Notes: generated by a model from the sequence alone, not told the origin. A stretch of DNA of 64,000 bases from Isoetes taiwanensis (GCA_021234155.1 JAJEKV010000050.1:4762550-4826549), one strand, 5' to 3'. Positions 43,831-57,613 are shown, counted from the first letter of the stretch. A program made the numbers and translations.

Positions 43831-44780
43831 GTTGTTGAAAATGCATTTTTTTCATGCCTCATGGAATTAAAAGATCCTTGATCATGTGACAAGAATTTCT
43901 CTTCAGTGTGAATGCTTCACCCAGTCTTTTTAAGTTTTTGTAATATATGATTTATCCAAGGCAGGATGTTCATTGATGTTTACAATCAATGTGTCACATA
44001 TCTCAAATGCAGTTCTTATTTTTTGATTGGCTATGCAAGTTAGACCATGTTCTAAAGGCAGTTCATCTATGCATGTACAATAACTTTTTTTCCTTGGGAT
44101 AGAGGGAAATATAACAGATTAATTAAGGAGCTTTGCATAGCATTTTAAAAGTTTTAAAGCATTGGTTCAACAATCGCCCATTTGCAATTTTTGATGACTT
44201 AGGGGTTTGATCCATATAATATAGTCCACTTCTACCATTGTAACCCCATGGCCTTGCTTCTATGCATGCAATAGAAAGTTATTCAAAGCATGGGGTTATG
44301 ACCACAACGCCGATATTTGAGTGAAGCAGTATCCATATTGTGAAATAATCAATTATCATTCTTTCCATACATAATACCAATTTTATTAGAAAACGCAGTG
44401 AATGAAACTTACTATTATTTTATTTCACCGATTAGAGCATTAGGTGTAACACTCTTATGGATGCTTGGACAATGTGATGAGCCAATCTCCCTAGAATTTT
44501 GCTCATGATGTGCATGTAAATGTTTGACGTGGAGGATATTCACAGAGAGGTGCACTTGAGAAAACCTTAATGAGATAGCACATGGCATTGTTCCAATTTC
44601 GCACACATTTTCTAACCAATAAGCATGATTTCATTAATTGGATAAAATAACGCAATTTTGAGAATTTTAAGCACACCTTATTTGCTCAAGCACGAATACT
44701 TTCACCTAGTTCTCGAGCCCAATTAACATGAGGTAATTAACATACACATATACATACAAATTATGTGTTATACTTGTACA
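43831..44780. other. AT-rich sequence, nothing recognised
   Basis: No assignable open frame or repeat on either strand. Confidence 0.5.
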
Positions 44781-44799
44781 TGTACATGATACTTGTAGA

Positions 44800-45132
44800 A
44801 GCCCAATAATGGCCCTACATTCTACACCAATAATTCACATCAATAATTTTCACTATAAGTACAACTTCGACTTCGGGGTAGAGATCATTCATCTTCCATG
44901 GCATCCTCGATGCCGGGCCCGTCGAAAGCACATCCGATCTTTCAAGTGCTACTTGAGCTACAACGATCCGAATGAATGCGCAAGAAATGGTGTTAATCTT
45001 GATCCATGGCTCCAATCTAAGGCTGATGGTCCTGCCGCTAGTGCTTGCAAGAAGCTCACTCGTGTTAAAGTCCACATTTCTCGGCTTCCCGATCGGGAGA
45101 TCTATGATTTGAATAGCATCAACGAGCTTTGA
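44800..45132 (+). CDS. Hypothetical small protein, first of a related pair
   Basis: 107-codon frame from 44809; an alternative ATG at 44899 in another frame sits in ttccatggca. Upstream has cactataagta as a possible TATA box. A homologous unit follows at about 45430-45760 with the same order of promoter-like sequence, catcttcc/catctcccATGG, and …KHIRSFKC versus HHIEAIKC. No domain recognised; may be a decayed gene. Confidence 0.3.
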   Translation, partial: SPIMALHSTPIIHINNFHYKYNFDFGVEIIHLPWHPRCRARRKHIRSFKCYLSYNDPNECARNGVNLDPWLQSKADGPAASACKKLTRVKVHISRLPDREIYDLNSINEL

Positions 45133-45429
45133 TGTTGATGATGAGTGAATCAATGTTATCGATGATGTCTCTTGTATCTGTTTTATGATATAATAATGGT
45201 GTGAGCACCTATAAACTATGTAAGGATGTAATAGCACAATGAATATTGTTTGATGTATCATACACGAGTGTAGTGTAGGGTTGTGCTCTTGACTTCCACT
45301 ATATATCCGCAAGCTTTTCAATCACACCTGAATTACTAAAGCAAAAAAAACTTCTACCATCATGAATCCACAAAACATATCCATACGAAAGATGTATTAT
45401 ACTTGTATGTATACAACTTGGTCTTATCT

Positions 45430-45760
45430 TATAGCGCAATAATTGGGGTAAAGTCTACCCCAATAATTCTACCTCACTATAAAACTTCTCGCCGGGGCTA
45501 AAGTTCATTCATCTCCCATGGATTTTTCGCCTTCATTAATTCACCACATCGAGGCGATCAAGTGCTCAATGAGCCACTCGATCTTGTTGGTTGCCTAGGC
45601 AGGGCATCTTCTTCTTGATCCCTACTGCGAAGAAAAGCTTTGGGTCTTTGAGATTGGCTGCCTGCGTCAATCGTGTGATGATCCATCGATTTGGCTTCAC
45701 GGCGCATGAGCTATGAGATATCGGGGATCACTACTACAGATCCGAAGATGAATGAATCAT
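45430..45760 (+). pseudogene. Related, more decayed copy of the 44.8-kb unit
   Basis: Shares with the previous unit cccaataattc, cactataaaact (a better TATA), and ttcattcatctcccatgg, then a diverged coding region with stops (TAG at about 45595). Confidence 0.3.
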
Positions 45761-45999
45761 TGTTCAACATGTTATAGTGTAAGAGCTCTTGTGTTAAGAT
45801 GAAAAATGCAAGGCGTAATGAATAATAAATAGTCTATTGTAGTGATGTTATGGATAATAAAAAGTGTGAGATGCTTTAATGTACTGTAAGACTCAAGTTT
45901 CATCTCCATCATCGGATGCCTCTTTAGCAAGCAATTCGTCAAATTTGGATTCCGGCGGTGGGAGGTATCACAACCAATAATGGCCCGGTTCCACCAGAC

Positions 46000-48900
46000 C
46001 AAGCATAGTCTATCGTTTTGAGAGGCGATGCGTGGTCATGTCATTAGGATTCGACCTCCACTTCTTATGCCGGCGATCAAATCTTTGTTGGTTGAGCGTG
46101 CGGGGTGCCTTTCCTAGCCACGGGCTCCCACCAGAAACAAAAACCTCGTTATAATGAGGCGGTGGGATCTTGTATTGGATCCTCTTATCACGCTAACCAT
46201 GTAGGACATGCATCTCTTTGGTCTCACAAGAAGAAACATACCTTTTCGTACATCTTGGTATGGGTCAAATATCTCCTTTGCATTCTTGGGTTTATCCTTA
46301 GCGGGCCCAACATAGGCGGCCGGGCGTCATATCGATCGACCTGAATAGATTCGGGCTCTTGAAGCACAACTTGCCTTGTTTGGGGCGAAGTTCTGAATTT
46401 TACGGATTGCCCGGGGGTACTTCACCTAGCACCGCATCACTTCGCACCGGTAGTCCATGACCTCATTCATGTAGGTATTAGACCCACAGTTCACACCAGC
46501 CACGGAGATGTTAGCCCAATGCATAATGTATTTCGCAATGGGCGATCTCAATGCTCCTATGTCCTTGAGGCATGCATATGGCACGGTGGTCTTGGCGAGC
46601 CAATTGGTATCTTTGGCAAACCATTGTCATCGCTTTCCACATCCGAATACCCTTTTCGGCAACCATTCTCTATGACCAGGTCTCATCTTGTAATACATTA
46701 ATGGCCACCCATCGTTCATGCGAGGAATACGAATAACGGGGGCTCCAAGTGACCAACCAAGCGGTCCTTCTTATCGGGAATGTAACCTTTTACGAACCCC
46801 TTCCAATCGGGAACCTCGGTAACAAGGTATGGTGTCGGTGCCTTTGTGCTACATTCCCGGAAGAGTTGCATTAGTTCGGAATAGTTAGAGCATCCGACCT
46901 GCGCATTGCGTTGAATAGTTACCGAAGAGCGCATCAATGTCATCATGAGTGTGGCCTACCATCATGAAGCCAACTGTATTTGATCAAAACACCCAACCAC
47001 ACAAGATAGGATAGGTAAGAGAAGAGATATCTGTTCTTGTTCGCCTGCTTGATTGTCTGGCCGCAAGTAGAGCCGCCCTGGGTAGCCTCTTAAATTCTTG
47101 TTGCTTGCTTAGGAGGTGCTACAAAGTCTACCCGGTGCAATTTTTTTTGGTCCTCAACCCCATGCTTTGTTTAGGAGTGCGGTTCCCCACATGCCCTCGA
47201 GGCAAGCTTCTTCTCTCAAATGACCCCAATTGTCTTGGAAGTGTCCTCGGGGTTTTGATAGCATGATTCAAGGAACCAACATGAAAATTTGAATCATCCT
47301 TCCAAAGGTCGAGTGAAATGTCCTAAGGCACATGTGCCATGGCCATGCATCGGTGCACCGGTGGCCTTAACTTTTCGGCGTTCACCTCTCCATACCGATT
47401 TGGCTAATTTCTCCGGTCTTGGAATCATAGTCTTGTTTTGGTCCATCTTATCATGTATGATAGTGGCGCTGGTCCGTGATCGATGGGACAAAAGCTCTCC
47501 ATGACGATACAAGCTCCTACAAGAGATTTGGGCTGTCATGTGTTCTTTCCTTTCCATCCGCAATTCTCTTCTCTCCCGTGGATATCCGGTTTTAGCCATT
47601 TTTCTCTTTTATTACTATCTGGTGTGCACTTGGAGAAATTTGTCCTCTTTGCTATTGCAACCTCTGAATGATTTTGCTTCCACCCGTGAGAATGAAGAAT
47701 GTGAGATGTGCTTGCCGTCATCTCCATCACATTGGCGTCCACCTCTTGAAGAATGTCCTTTTTAGTTAGGATAGAAGGGGAGCCTCTTCACATTCTCTCT
47801 CACCCCTTCGGTTAGTGATTTTGGATCTGTGGGGCATCGTCTGCGCATTCTCATCGATGTACATAGAGAGTATGGCCTTCCGTGAGAGTGTGAGGCCTCG
47901 GCTTTTTGTGCCCATGTTACCATGCTCAGCAAGGAAAAGTCTTCGCCACTTATAGAATGTGGACATTGGTATACCATAGGCTCTATGCCATGCTTTCAAG
48001 CATATCTGCTTATTATTTAGCATCGGACGGACCCGGGCGTTCGTGAGCGGGCGTCTAACATGTTGAAAACAAATGTGGTCAATGCGAAGCTCATAAAGTT
48101 CCAATAGAACCTACGCATACACGCTATCTCGCTGATGAGAAGTTTGCAGCGGCATCTTCGCATCCGGTGGAGGCGAACTTAAAGTCTAAAATGGAAGGCT
48201 GGCTGTGATTTTCTCTCGGCTTTAGTGGCCAAAGGAGGTGAGCGTGGGGTCCGGTTCACCATTCTGTACGTCCTCTTTGTTGCCTTTCAGGGCTCAATTT
48301 GCATGGCATAGGGTTACGCTTCAACGGTATGCCTTTTATGGTCTTTATGAGTGTTGACACGACAACATTGTCTACTAACACCAAAGCAATCGGCCACCTC
48401 ACCAGTCGTTGCAAGCTGTGGCATTCGGCACATGCTTGGCATCGCATGGTCGGCCTATCGGCATAGGGAATGTCTTCATTATGGTTGCTTCCAAGTAGTC
48501 TTCTCCCAATCTCATGTCACCGACTGACTGATTAGGGTCAATGAAGATGATGACCCCAAGGGCATCTGGAATGTTGCAAAGAGTCATGGAGTAGTGTGCA
48601 ACTTTTCTCTACTAGCTTCGTCCCTTGAAATTCCCGAAAATTATTCACGGAAGGGCTTTCCGTTGCTTGCAACCCGACCAATCAATTTTTTAATGCGTGC
48701 GGTGTGTGGATATTTCAGGTTCTTGTGTGGGGGTAGCTATCCCTTTTGGCCACAAAATAAAACTCCCTCGCTTGAATCGCGAGTGTTGTCAATTCGGTTC
48801 GGGATATGGCAAACCAATGCTTCGTCGAGAATAACTTCCATAGACACTAGCGCTATCTCGGCAAGGGCAAGTTGTGGTGCTTGTTCGAAGGCATGTACTT

Positions 48901-49080
48901 TTCCTTAAGCCCACTTTGACTCCATGGAATAGTATGGACCTCGAGGCAGCCATGTGCGCAAGCACAATGGGCGTTATTGCTTTCGGTTAAAAGCGGCGCG
49001 ATGTCACGGAAGCACTTTCCGTTAGCCGACGCCGGACCAAGTTTAAGCAGGGCGTGGTTAGCGGGGATCGCGACCACGAT
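46000..49080 (-). pseudogene. Transposase-like gene remnant (different family from Y)
   Basis: The minus strand carries a large, frameshifted protein. At about 48010-47790 there is KQICLKAWHRAYGIPMSTFY, KWRR, GTKSRGLTLSRKAILSMYID and NAQTMPHRSK. At about 46850-46720 there is VPDWKGFVKGYIPDKKDRLV and GHLEPPLFVF. This order (an AWCxxHGIS-like N-terminal block, a QMPHRS block, then a DWKxFLxGYF…HxFxF block) resembles a repeat-encoded, transposase-like protein that I recall from seed-free plants; that is from memory and unverified. Stops and frameshifts are frequent, and no terminal repeats were located. Sequence up to 49080 is open in places but unassigned. Confidence 0.5.
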
Positions 49081-49099
49081 CTCCTAGAGCAAGCGGATA

Positions 49100-52000
49100 C
49101 ACTGTCTAGATTATGCGTGCCTAGAGCAAGCAGCTAACATAGTCTCCTAGATCAGCGGATACTATAGTCTAGATTATACGTGCACATGTCTAGATTATCT
49201 TTGCATAAAACGCCTTCCAGCGATCCCGGGACGAGTACTAGGCAGGTCGTGTAGGGGACGACCACTTGGAGAAGTAGATGAATCAATAACCCTTGATGTG
49301 TAACTCTATGGGAGAGCATTAAATGGTACCTTAGTGTAGAATATGTTGGAAAGATCGCCTTTCGCGATCCGGATGACTATAGTCGTGCCTCAAGGATCAC
49401 CTATGTCGTCGAGGAAGATGAATGACATCAACGCCTACAAGCGGGAACATCTTAAGAATTGTTGATACGAGGCAATCTATATTACCAAATTAGAACGGGA
49501 TTTGATTTACGGACACAAAAAAGGGTGCATGCGGCATATTTGCTTGAAAACAGAGTTTAATGAATGAACTTGCTGCTTTTTTTGCCTTCTTCGAATTCTA
49601 CAACGTCTAATATGCTTGGATGCTTTGAAATTCATCAGTGCCATTGTAACCCAACATAGCGCCTTCAAATTAACTCAGAGCCTCGAACAACTCCTTCCCA
49701 AGCTTTGCAACAATGAAATTGTTGGAGGGTCTTCACCGCATTTGAAATGGATTTGAATTTCAAATGCGGTAAGTGCTGGCCAGGTTTTTTATGCCCTAAT
49801 GTCCTCGTCCTATCAATTTAAACCGACATGCCGTGGGTGATTTCTTTGTCCTTTCCAAGCGCCCCTGGTCCACTCTCCACACACAAATTCTCACGTGTCA
49901 AATCGAGACGTTGCTAAAGGCGGGGTTGCTTTTTGGGGTAATGGTGGAATATGCCGCCCGTCATAATGGCGCCGCCCGTCATAATGGCACCCGTCATAAG
50001 GGGCGCCCGATCATAATAAGCGAATCATAATGGCGATGTCTATAAAGAGTGGCGTTCATTTTTTACGATCAGCCTCGCGAAAATTTCTAAGCGCCCGACC
50101 AAATTTCAAGCGCCATCCGAAAAATTTCTAAGCCACCATGTCTCGCGCCCCTCGCCCTCGAGAGAAGGTAATTTCAGCGATTTTTTTATAGCATAGGTAT
50201 CTCTATAGCCGGCCATGTCTTTTTAGGATAGTTAGATGGTCGCTACGATCTTCGGGTAGCGATAGTTGTGACCACGACCTTCCCTCTTTTACGGAAGGTA
50301 GTGCTCAAGACAATCGCGGCCGCCGATAGTGGCGAGCAATTTATATAAAGCGTAATACTCATTTGGTCGTAAAAGAGCGGCGGCGTTTCTTACCCAAACA
50401 TAATGGTGATGAATACCCTTTATTAGTTTGCAAGCGATGAACAGGATCGTGACCGCGATCCTTAGGCTATCTTCTTCCAATACTAGTGCATCTAACTTTG
50501 TGTTCAATTGCTTACGCAGCCCTCGAACTATTCCGCGGGCCCAATGTAGAACCAATCGAGAATTGTCCTCCCGATAGAAGCGAGTGAAGTGGTGTGTTGA
50601 AATCGCCTGGGCAAAACCTCATGTAACCGGAGCCGCCGAAAGGACTTGTATTTGTTCTTTAGGAATGGGAAGGGTCGAAGATTACGAGCGACTAGGTATA
50701 GTTATTGCTATGTGGGAAGGCACCAAAAATAATGCGGAGGATGCAATAATTTGCAGCGTAGAAGATACTCAAGGGCTGCGGTTTGTCGAGTACGTTTTGA
50801 GATGGCGTAATTATGATCCATCCATTATGATTGCAGTAAAAAGTCAACAAAGCGGCAAGCGGCAAGGGGATGCCCACCGGTGCTAAGGGATTTGGCTGGA
50901 TATTCTTTGATAAGAAACCTCCTTCTGCTTTGAAGGCTACTAAAGACAACAAAGCGCCTTCAAGGATGGACTCCCCAACCGGCTCGGCTGCATTTCAAAG
51001 AAAGAGATCCGTGGCCCTTTGCGGTTATTTGAACCATCCACTCCAAAGGATCTTTGTAGTGCCCATAGAGGCAAATGTTGTTGTTCCTTCAAAACAAATC
51101 GGGAACCAGCCTCCTCTTTATGTGAGTGCCATAGAGCCAAATGTTGACATTCCCCAAATGTTGGTTGTTCGGTGAGTTGACCCTTGACTCCCGTCATGCT
51201 TTTGATTTGCTCTGCCGGAGACTCGCCGCACTAGAAGGACAACCATCAAAGAGGATCCGCCATTCGGGATAAAGATTCCAAAGGCGCCCACGGATGACGA
51301 TGCGCAAACTTCGGCGTCTTCTACTCCTTCCTCGTCCACTAAAGCAACACCTACCGACCACTTATTGCCCCGAGGGCCCGATCCCAAAATGCGGAAGATT
51401 TAAAGTTTAATCCGGATGAAGAAAAGAAACTGGCTGGAGGCAAAGATCCAAGCTCGAGGAGTTCAAAAGATATTATCCAATGGGTGTGAACGGGTTCCAA
51501 AAGTCAAGCATTTTAGATTGCGAACCAGCTCCCGCTAATATGACACATAGTCCGGTCAAATGACCATGTACGATTAATCGATAAAAAGCTTCAAGAAATG
51601 CAGAAGCCGAGAGGTTCTAACACCGGTGATCTCGTTCCATTTGATCCTTTAACAAGGTCTATTACATCATATTTATTTCTTTCTTCTCATATTGTTTACA
51701 TATATAAATATGCTCAAAGCGGATGTGATGGCCGCGATCTTCGTGAACAATTTATTGGACTAACTAATGTATCTCGGTCACATCGGGAAATTAGTCACTT
51801 GGTGGCCGGAAGAATTGGCAAACAAGAAATTTTATATTATTTCGTAATCTGACATTTTTGCTGCACAGTTTTTATGCACATGCGTGGGCAATGTCGAAAG
51901 CAAAGGTTGGAATTTATGTAAAGCATATGTAAAAAGAAGAAGTCGGTATTAAATGGTAACCTCTCCAACAAAGAATACATTGGATTTTCATACAAAGGAT

Positions 52001-53240
52001 TGCAATGGCGTCATCATGAAAACAAGATATAAAGAAGAACCCGATTGAAAAGCTCCAACAACTAAGAAACCGGCACAAGGCATTGGATGTCCTCCACAAG
52101 GGCCAGCGGGAACCGATTGATATCACTTTGGAAGGTATGTTATTCTTTTTTCTTTGCTCGGGGAAAATCGTCGTCGCGATCCTAACCAAAGACTCGCAGG
52201 CAGGATTTTGTCGAGGTGGCTACCACAACTCTCGAAGGTTAAGGAAAAGGATGAGAAGCGGTTCCTATTTATGCAAGAATCACTTTGGTCTAAACTTCGT
52301 AGAAGTTGTCAACAATTGGGCAAACCGAAAAGCTCACCGATGATCGTGGGAATTACCAGAGAAACCTTCAAAGGAATTCTTCAACAAGACATTCACGAGA
52401 AACCTCACGAGGAATGAACAATCCGAGGTAAGCCGGTTGATGGACGAAATCTTACGGGGCAAGGTTTTCTTGAAAGTGCGGCCAGGGGTATACGGGGCGT
52501 TTTAATTGCAAATGGAGGGCTCTAGACATCGAACACTTTCACTCATCGCCGTGAAGTGTTATCATATGCCAATTCTATCTCGGAGAAGCTATACAATAAT
52601 TTTTGATGAGTTGGCTTCATGTTTTTCGAGCATGTCCCGAGCAACGTCTCACGGATATTGCGGAACCGCAATTGAATCGTCAAAGCAAACTATAATAAAG
52701 AGGCGGTTCAAGGTAATACACTGCGGTTTTTACGGAAGCTTGTTGTTGCTATAATGAGGCGGATGAGGCCGGAAAATGAAAAGAAGCAAAACATCGCAAG
52801 ACGGTAACAAAAGTGGCATCCTTTGTATGCGCCGGTGTGAGGAAAATGCCGTTTGATTTTTGTAGACATCGTAGTTTTTCCACCACAATAGGATGTGAAA
52901 AAATACCTGATTTTTTTAAGCGAGTTGCGGGCATGACACATGCAAAAGTGTACCATATAGTCATGTTTCTCGTCGGTACATTTGCCAAACCTGTTTGTCT
53001 GATCTTAGCGGATACAAGGTAGCTCCCATGTTTCCCTAGGGGCTTATGAAGAGAAAGGATGGGAGAGCAAAAATATAAAAGAATTCGAGTATTATGTCAC
53101 CATGTGACAATAAGCAGGGAGGACGTTGGTCTTTGCCATGAAATTGTAGGATTTGTAGGAAGGAGCGTTGGTGTGCATAAATAGTTTTTGGGAGTATAAT
53201 GATCACTTTCGAAATTGGGCAAGAGGCGGTTTAAATGCGA
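49100..53240. other. Unassigned region, possible decayed repeat
   Basis: Several medium open frames but no family recognised: 50584-50886 (+, with EDAIICSVEDTQGLRFVEYV), 52154-52417 (+, KEKDEKRFLFMQESLWSKLR), 52813-53022 (+). Base composition here is richer in CG dinucleotides than the SAUR regions. It may belong to the same decayed element as 46000-49080, but this was not shown. Confidence 0.3.
49953..50035 (+). repeat. Short tandem repeat, CGCCCGTCATAATGG-type
   Basis: About four imperfect copies of (gc)cgcccgtcataatgg between 49953 and 50035. Confidence 0.75.
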
Positions 53241-53249
53241 AGTATGATG

Positions 53250-53350
53250 GGAGGTCCTCCATTGTATTCAAATCCATATGCTTCAGCAGATCTCTCAAGC
53301 AATCTTCTCATCAAGGAATGGCTCTTTGTCTTTGCTCTCCCATATATTAT
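53250..53350 (-). pseudogene. SAUR fragment
   Basis: Minus strand encodes SHSLMRRLLERSAEAYGFEY followed by NGG, the centre of the SAUR domain. The upstream part (YGRAKTK) is frameshifted relative to YVGEQR. Neither end is present. Confidence 0.75.
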
Positions 53351-53459
53351 GAGCTTCGAGACCAATTGACCCCACTGCTCTCCCAATCGTAGCATGATAT
53401 CTTATCACCTGCCTTGGAGCAGGCAATGTTCGGTCCTACTGTCATATTAGAAGGTAAAA

Positions 53460-54310
53460 ATTCCTTCAAATCTTGATTATGCTTTTCTTCCAAGGTCTAG
53501 CAAATTCTCCCTGCCAGCGCCACCATCGGCCAAGCCCGCTTAATACACGGATGCCATTACACAAACTGATCCGGAGCCAGACAGGAGCACGGATGCCATT
53601 AATCACTCAGGTTCAGCCTCTTGTGTAGATACTATAATGACTTATTTACAGCCTCCAGGTTTGGATACGGCTTCTCACAGGCGGACAGAGCATATTCCAT
53701 CTCTCATACCTGACTCCGAGCAAGACAGAGGTCTAAATTTAGCATGATAGTGGGATACACGAGCGGACTCTTGCTTCGAGACATTGAAGCAGCCATCTGA
53801 TTCTTCACCCGAGACCATGCACATTCAAAGACCTAGTATCACAGCCCAAAGAGTTGGAGCCCAGAGATCGGATCGACCTCGTCATATTGTTGTGCAGTTC
53901 ACTACCTCCTTCAGCATGGTAGCCACTTGAAGAATACTAATTTCTCTGTCCAGGAAGATCTCTCCCGATACAGTTAACCAGATGACGAGGAGAGTTGTTG
54001 TGCAGAGTACGAGAGGCTAGGCTGCAAAAAAAGTGGGCAATATACAGAGGAGGTACGGCCATCATTTGCGATCAGTGGCCTCAGAATCCCTGGCTGGGAT
54101 ATTCATAGCGTCTCCAACACCCATGTTTCTCTGTTATTTCTTATGTTCTTTTTTCTTTGTATTGAGGTTCATCCCCTAGTTGTGTTCTTATGGGGCATAT
54201 CCTTGAGTTCTACTAGGGCTTATGCCCTCTTTTTTTGTTCTGGTCCCATCACCCATTGGGTTCAGTGGGCGTTTAAAAAACTCTTATCTTATCTTATCTT
54301 ATCTTATCTT
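53460..54310 (+). mobile_element. Probable 5'-truncated non-LTR element with (CTTAT)n tail
   Basis: Open but stop-interrupted sequence with Ser/Thr/Pro-rich peptide-like stretches (about 53540-53730), followed by a T-rich 3'-UTR-like segment, and ending in about five CTTAT repeats at 54283-54310. Simple-repeat tails are typical of some LINEs. No reverse transcriptase was seen, so the call is weak. Confidence 0.35.
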
Positions 54311-55648
54311 TCTAGATCCAAACATGGATTGGAAGGCGAGGTATTTAAAATCTTTTATATATTGACCAACAAAAGAGTCGCCATCAATTTGGGATTTGCG
54401 GTAGGGAATTTGACATCATAAACGTAGTTTGATGTTCTTTGTCTATGAATCTGAGTTGTTACCCTCAAACTCACGGGAATAATGTTGTGTACATGTGACA
54501 ACCTCACTCATTTTAGACAACATATTTGAACTATGATCACATGTAGGCATGCATTCTAAAATGCATGTGTGCCTTCCAGTGTAAAAGCTTTTGAGGCCAC
54601 GATATATATGTATCCTCCTCGCTATAAAAGCTTAGAGGCACATTTCTTACTTTCGGGGAGTTTTCGTAGCCCTACTAGCATAAATTTTAGGTTGTCTTTG
54701 TAGATTTTGTTCGTGTGGCTACAACAAGAAAGAAGAATATTTTTGTGATAAAGCATTTTTATTTGGATTTGCAACTAATTTTCTCTGCATTGGGGTCATT
54801 GAGGTTTGTAGGAGATTAAGGCATGTATATATGGCAGACATTTATGGGTCTACGCTTCATAAAAAGAAAAAGTATTATGGTGCTTATTGCATAGTTGGGT
54901 TTTGGTAAAGTTATCCTCTAATACAATCTTCTTTTTATGAATGGTATTTTGGATCTAACAATCTTTTTATAAACGGTATCTTGGATTTATAAATGAAATT
55001 ATGAACTCTTACACATCATTATGGTCTAGGCATATTGAGAGACTTCAAAGCTTCATGCCAACAAACAATGTATGTCTGATGGTTAAGTATACACATGACC
55101 ATACAAAATTCAAAACAATGAGGGTAAAGAAAATAACATGTCTTTGCCCTAATACTGCATAATGTGAGGGCAAAGAAAATAAGGTTTAGAATCTTTGTGG
55201 TGCCCATTTGTGAAATAGACTAATGGGCTTAAAAAAAGATACGAGATTTGATTGCCACAATGATTTCATATGCATGCCTTTGTTGTTGTATCTAAGAGTA
55301 TGGATCGTAAATATTGCGCTTTAGACATTCTTGTGGGTCTAATTTCGAACTATTTAGACCATCTATTGTCCTTCGTTCTTAAGGTAAATAATGCACATGC
55401 ATCAATCACTAGTATATTGAACATAAGCAATTCGTCATATGTGCTATTTGCTTTTAGTTCCCTTCATAAGTTGGAGGTATGAGGCTCACCACCGGCAAGA
55501 TAGCCATACTTAGGGATTTTGTTCTTGGGCATAGAACCCGGAAGAAGCGCTTGAGCGATTAGCATTGGGGACAATGGACCCCATGTCATTGGTAAAATGG
55601 CGAATCGGGTAGCATTCGTAGATGGAACAATGTGGATGCATAAAGTTA

Positions 55649-55695
<47 letters not shown>

Positions 55696-57265
55696 AAACA
55701 TCTAAAACACTTTATGGTGGTATAATGCTAAGAATATCAAAGGATCTTTTGGACATTTTGATGATAGTGGCATTTTCACTTTGAGAACAAAGCTCGAGAA
55801 AAACCATTAGGGAGATAGTAAAGCATTTTGTTTATGCGTTTTATGTTGAAGCTTTGAATTTTGAGACCTGGAAGGATGCAAGTTGTAGCCTACGGAAAAA
55901 TAGTTCTTATAATGTTTAGTTTTATTGAGGTTTAATCCCCATGCATATTTTGCGGATTGCATCTCCGTGCCTTTTGACTCTAATATGTGGATTAGTTATC
56001 TTGGATTTCCCCAAGATACTAGGAAAAATGCTCTTGAATAGAATCCTTCAAATCTCAAACTTTGGATAGACATTGAAAGTATTTTTGTTCAATGTGTAGA
56101 GAATTAGCTTCTACATGAAGATCTTTGGATGCTAAATAGTTGCCTGTAAGCAAGGTAAAGTGTTTGGTGTATTTAATTGACTTTGATAGCTCTTGCATGT
56201 AAGGGTCAAACTAAATTTGACACTTTCTTGAAAAATACTTTATGTAATTTAAATTATGCACTCTTTGATATATGAGGCATATGGTAGCATTTTATAACAT
56301 TTAAGCATTTTTCTGCTTTTTTAAATGGTCAACTCGCACACGAGGCTCCCATACATGGGATTAATAGTTTGATGATTGACATTTTGTGAGTTGTTTAAGT
56401 ACGGATTTTGCACTAGGTATTTTCTGCCGGAAAAAACTTTGGCATTGAGTATCTTTATGTACAGGGCTTAATTTTTGCACCAAATCTAACAAGAGAAATG
56501 TTACGGTAGTCTTGGCTGACCATGATAAATTTCTTGTAAAGGTAATCCACATCAAATTATATAAAATAGGTCAGAATAAAAGCTATTTCTTTGTGCCCTC
56601 GACAGTATCAAGATGAATACTTTTATTCTATATCCGAAACTAGATTTGTAGGAAGGATAAAAAAATTTCTCCTATGTGAACATGCAGTTGTCTACTACAA
56701 GCGTCAACAATCAATTATTTGGGAAGCCAGGAATTCAATAAGTATTGGAGTGGCCAAAAAAAATCCGCCGAAAATGATTAGGTTATGGCAACAGAAATCG
56801 GCGTAGCCGAAATTTGCCCACATCAGCCAGTTGCTTGCAATATTCGTCTACTCCACTGTCAAACATATCATGTGGCCACTTACGTCTTTAAATCTATATG
56901 TCGGTTGTTAGGCCATGTCTGATTTTGAGATAGAACTGAAACTGATTGTTTTTTACCTCAGACTTTCAAAAAAAAAAAACCGCAGTCAAGTTTCTTATCT
57001 TAGGAAGCTTGGACTCTCAAAAACCTCAGTCAATGGATAAGCTCCTTATGGATAAGCTTAGACTTGAAAAAACCAAGTCAATCAAATCTCCTTATGCTGG
57101 TACGGATACTGTTTAGATTAGCAACACGATTGTAGATTGTTTGCTCGTTTACATAACATTCTCTAAGTATATCAGCGAGGAAATCAGATCAATAAGATCA
57201 ATAGAAGGATATTCAAATGGAAGGCCAAACGTATCTGATGATAAGCTTAATAAGTAAACTTTAAC
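54311..57265. other. AT-rich intergenic sequence
   Basis: No assignable gene on either strand apart from the microsatellite at 55649. Confidence 0.5.
55649..55695 (+). repeat. (CTAT)n microsatellite
   Basis: About 12 perfect CTAT units. Confidence 0.95.
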
Positions 57266-57269
57266 ATGT

Positions 57270-57534
57270 CAGGTTTGCATCTGACATTTCATAGATAAGA
57301 TACATAACATACAAGAATGCATCACATGGTATGCCTGACAACATTTGGCCCACCCACTCTACAACTGCTTACGGCTGGGACGTTTCATTGTACCGGCAAG
57401 TAATTATCGGTTGCAACTTGCAATTGCCAAGACAAGAACTTCCGACAAGAACCATATATGATCTGTTGGAAATTGGAATGGGGTCCATGCATTTATTATG
57501 CAGTCAATACCCAATCCTGATCCTGGCTATAAAA
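57270..57534 (+). promoter_or_regulatory. SAUR promoter (module 4, inverted)
   Basis: The conserved SAUR-I block in the plus orientation: cacatggtatgcctg, ttggcccactctacaactgcttacggctggga, taattatcggttgcaa. TATAAAA lies at 57528-57534, 80 nt before the ATG at 57614. Confidence 0.7.
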
Positions 57535-57613
57535 CCCATCCTACTCTTCCATATTCCAACACTTCTCTCTTCACATACCTTTACCTGCAGATTCTTACCT
57601 TCTATAGCTTGCC

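Noticed and set aside
55270-55482. 70-aa open frame in AT-rich sequence
   Set aside because: No conserved feature, no paralogue in the window, composition like random AT-rich sequence.
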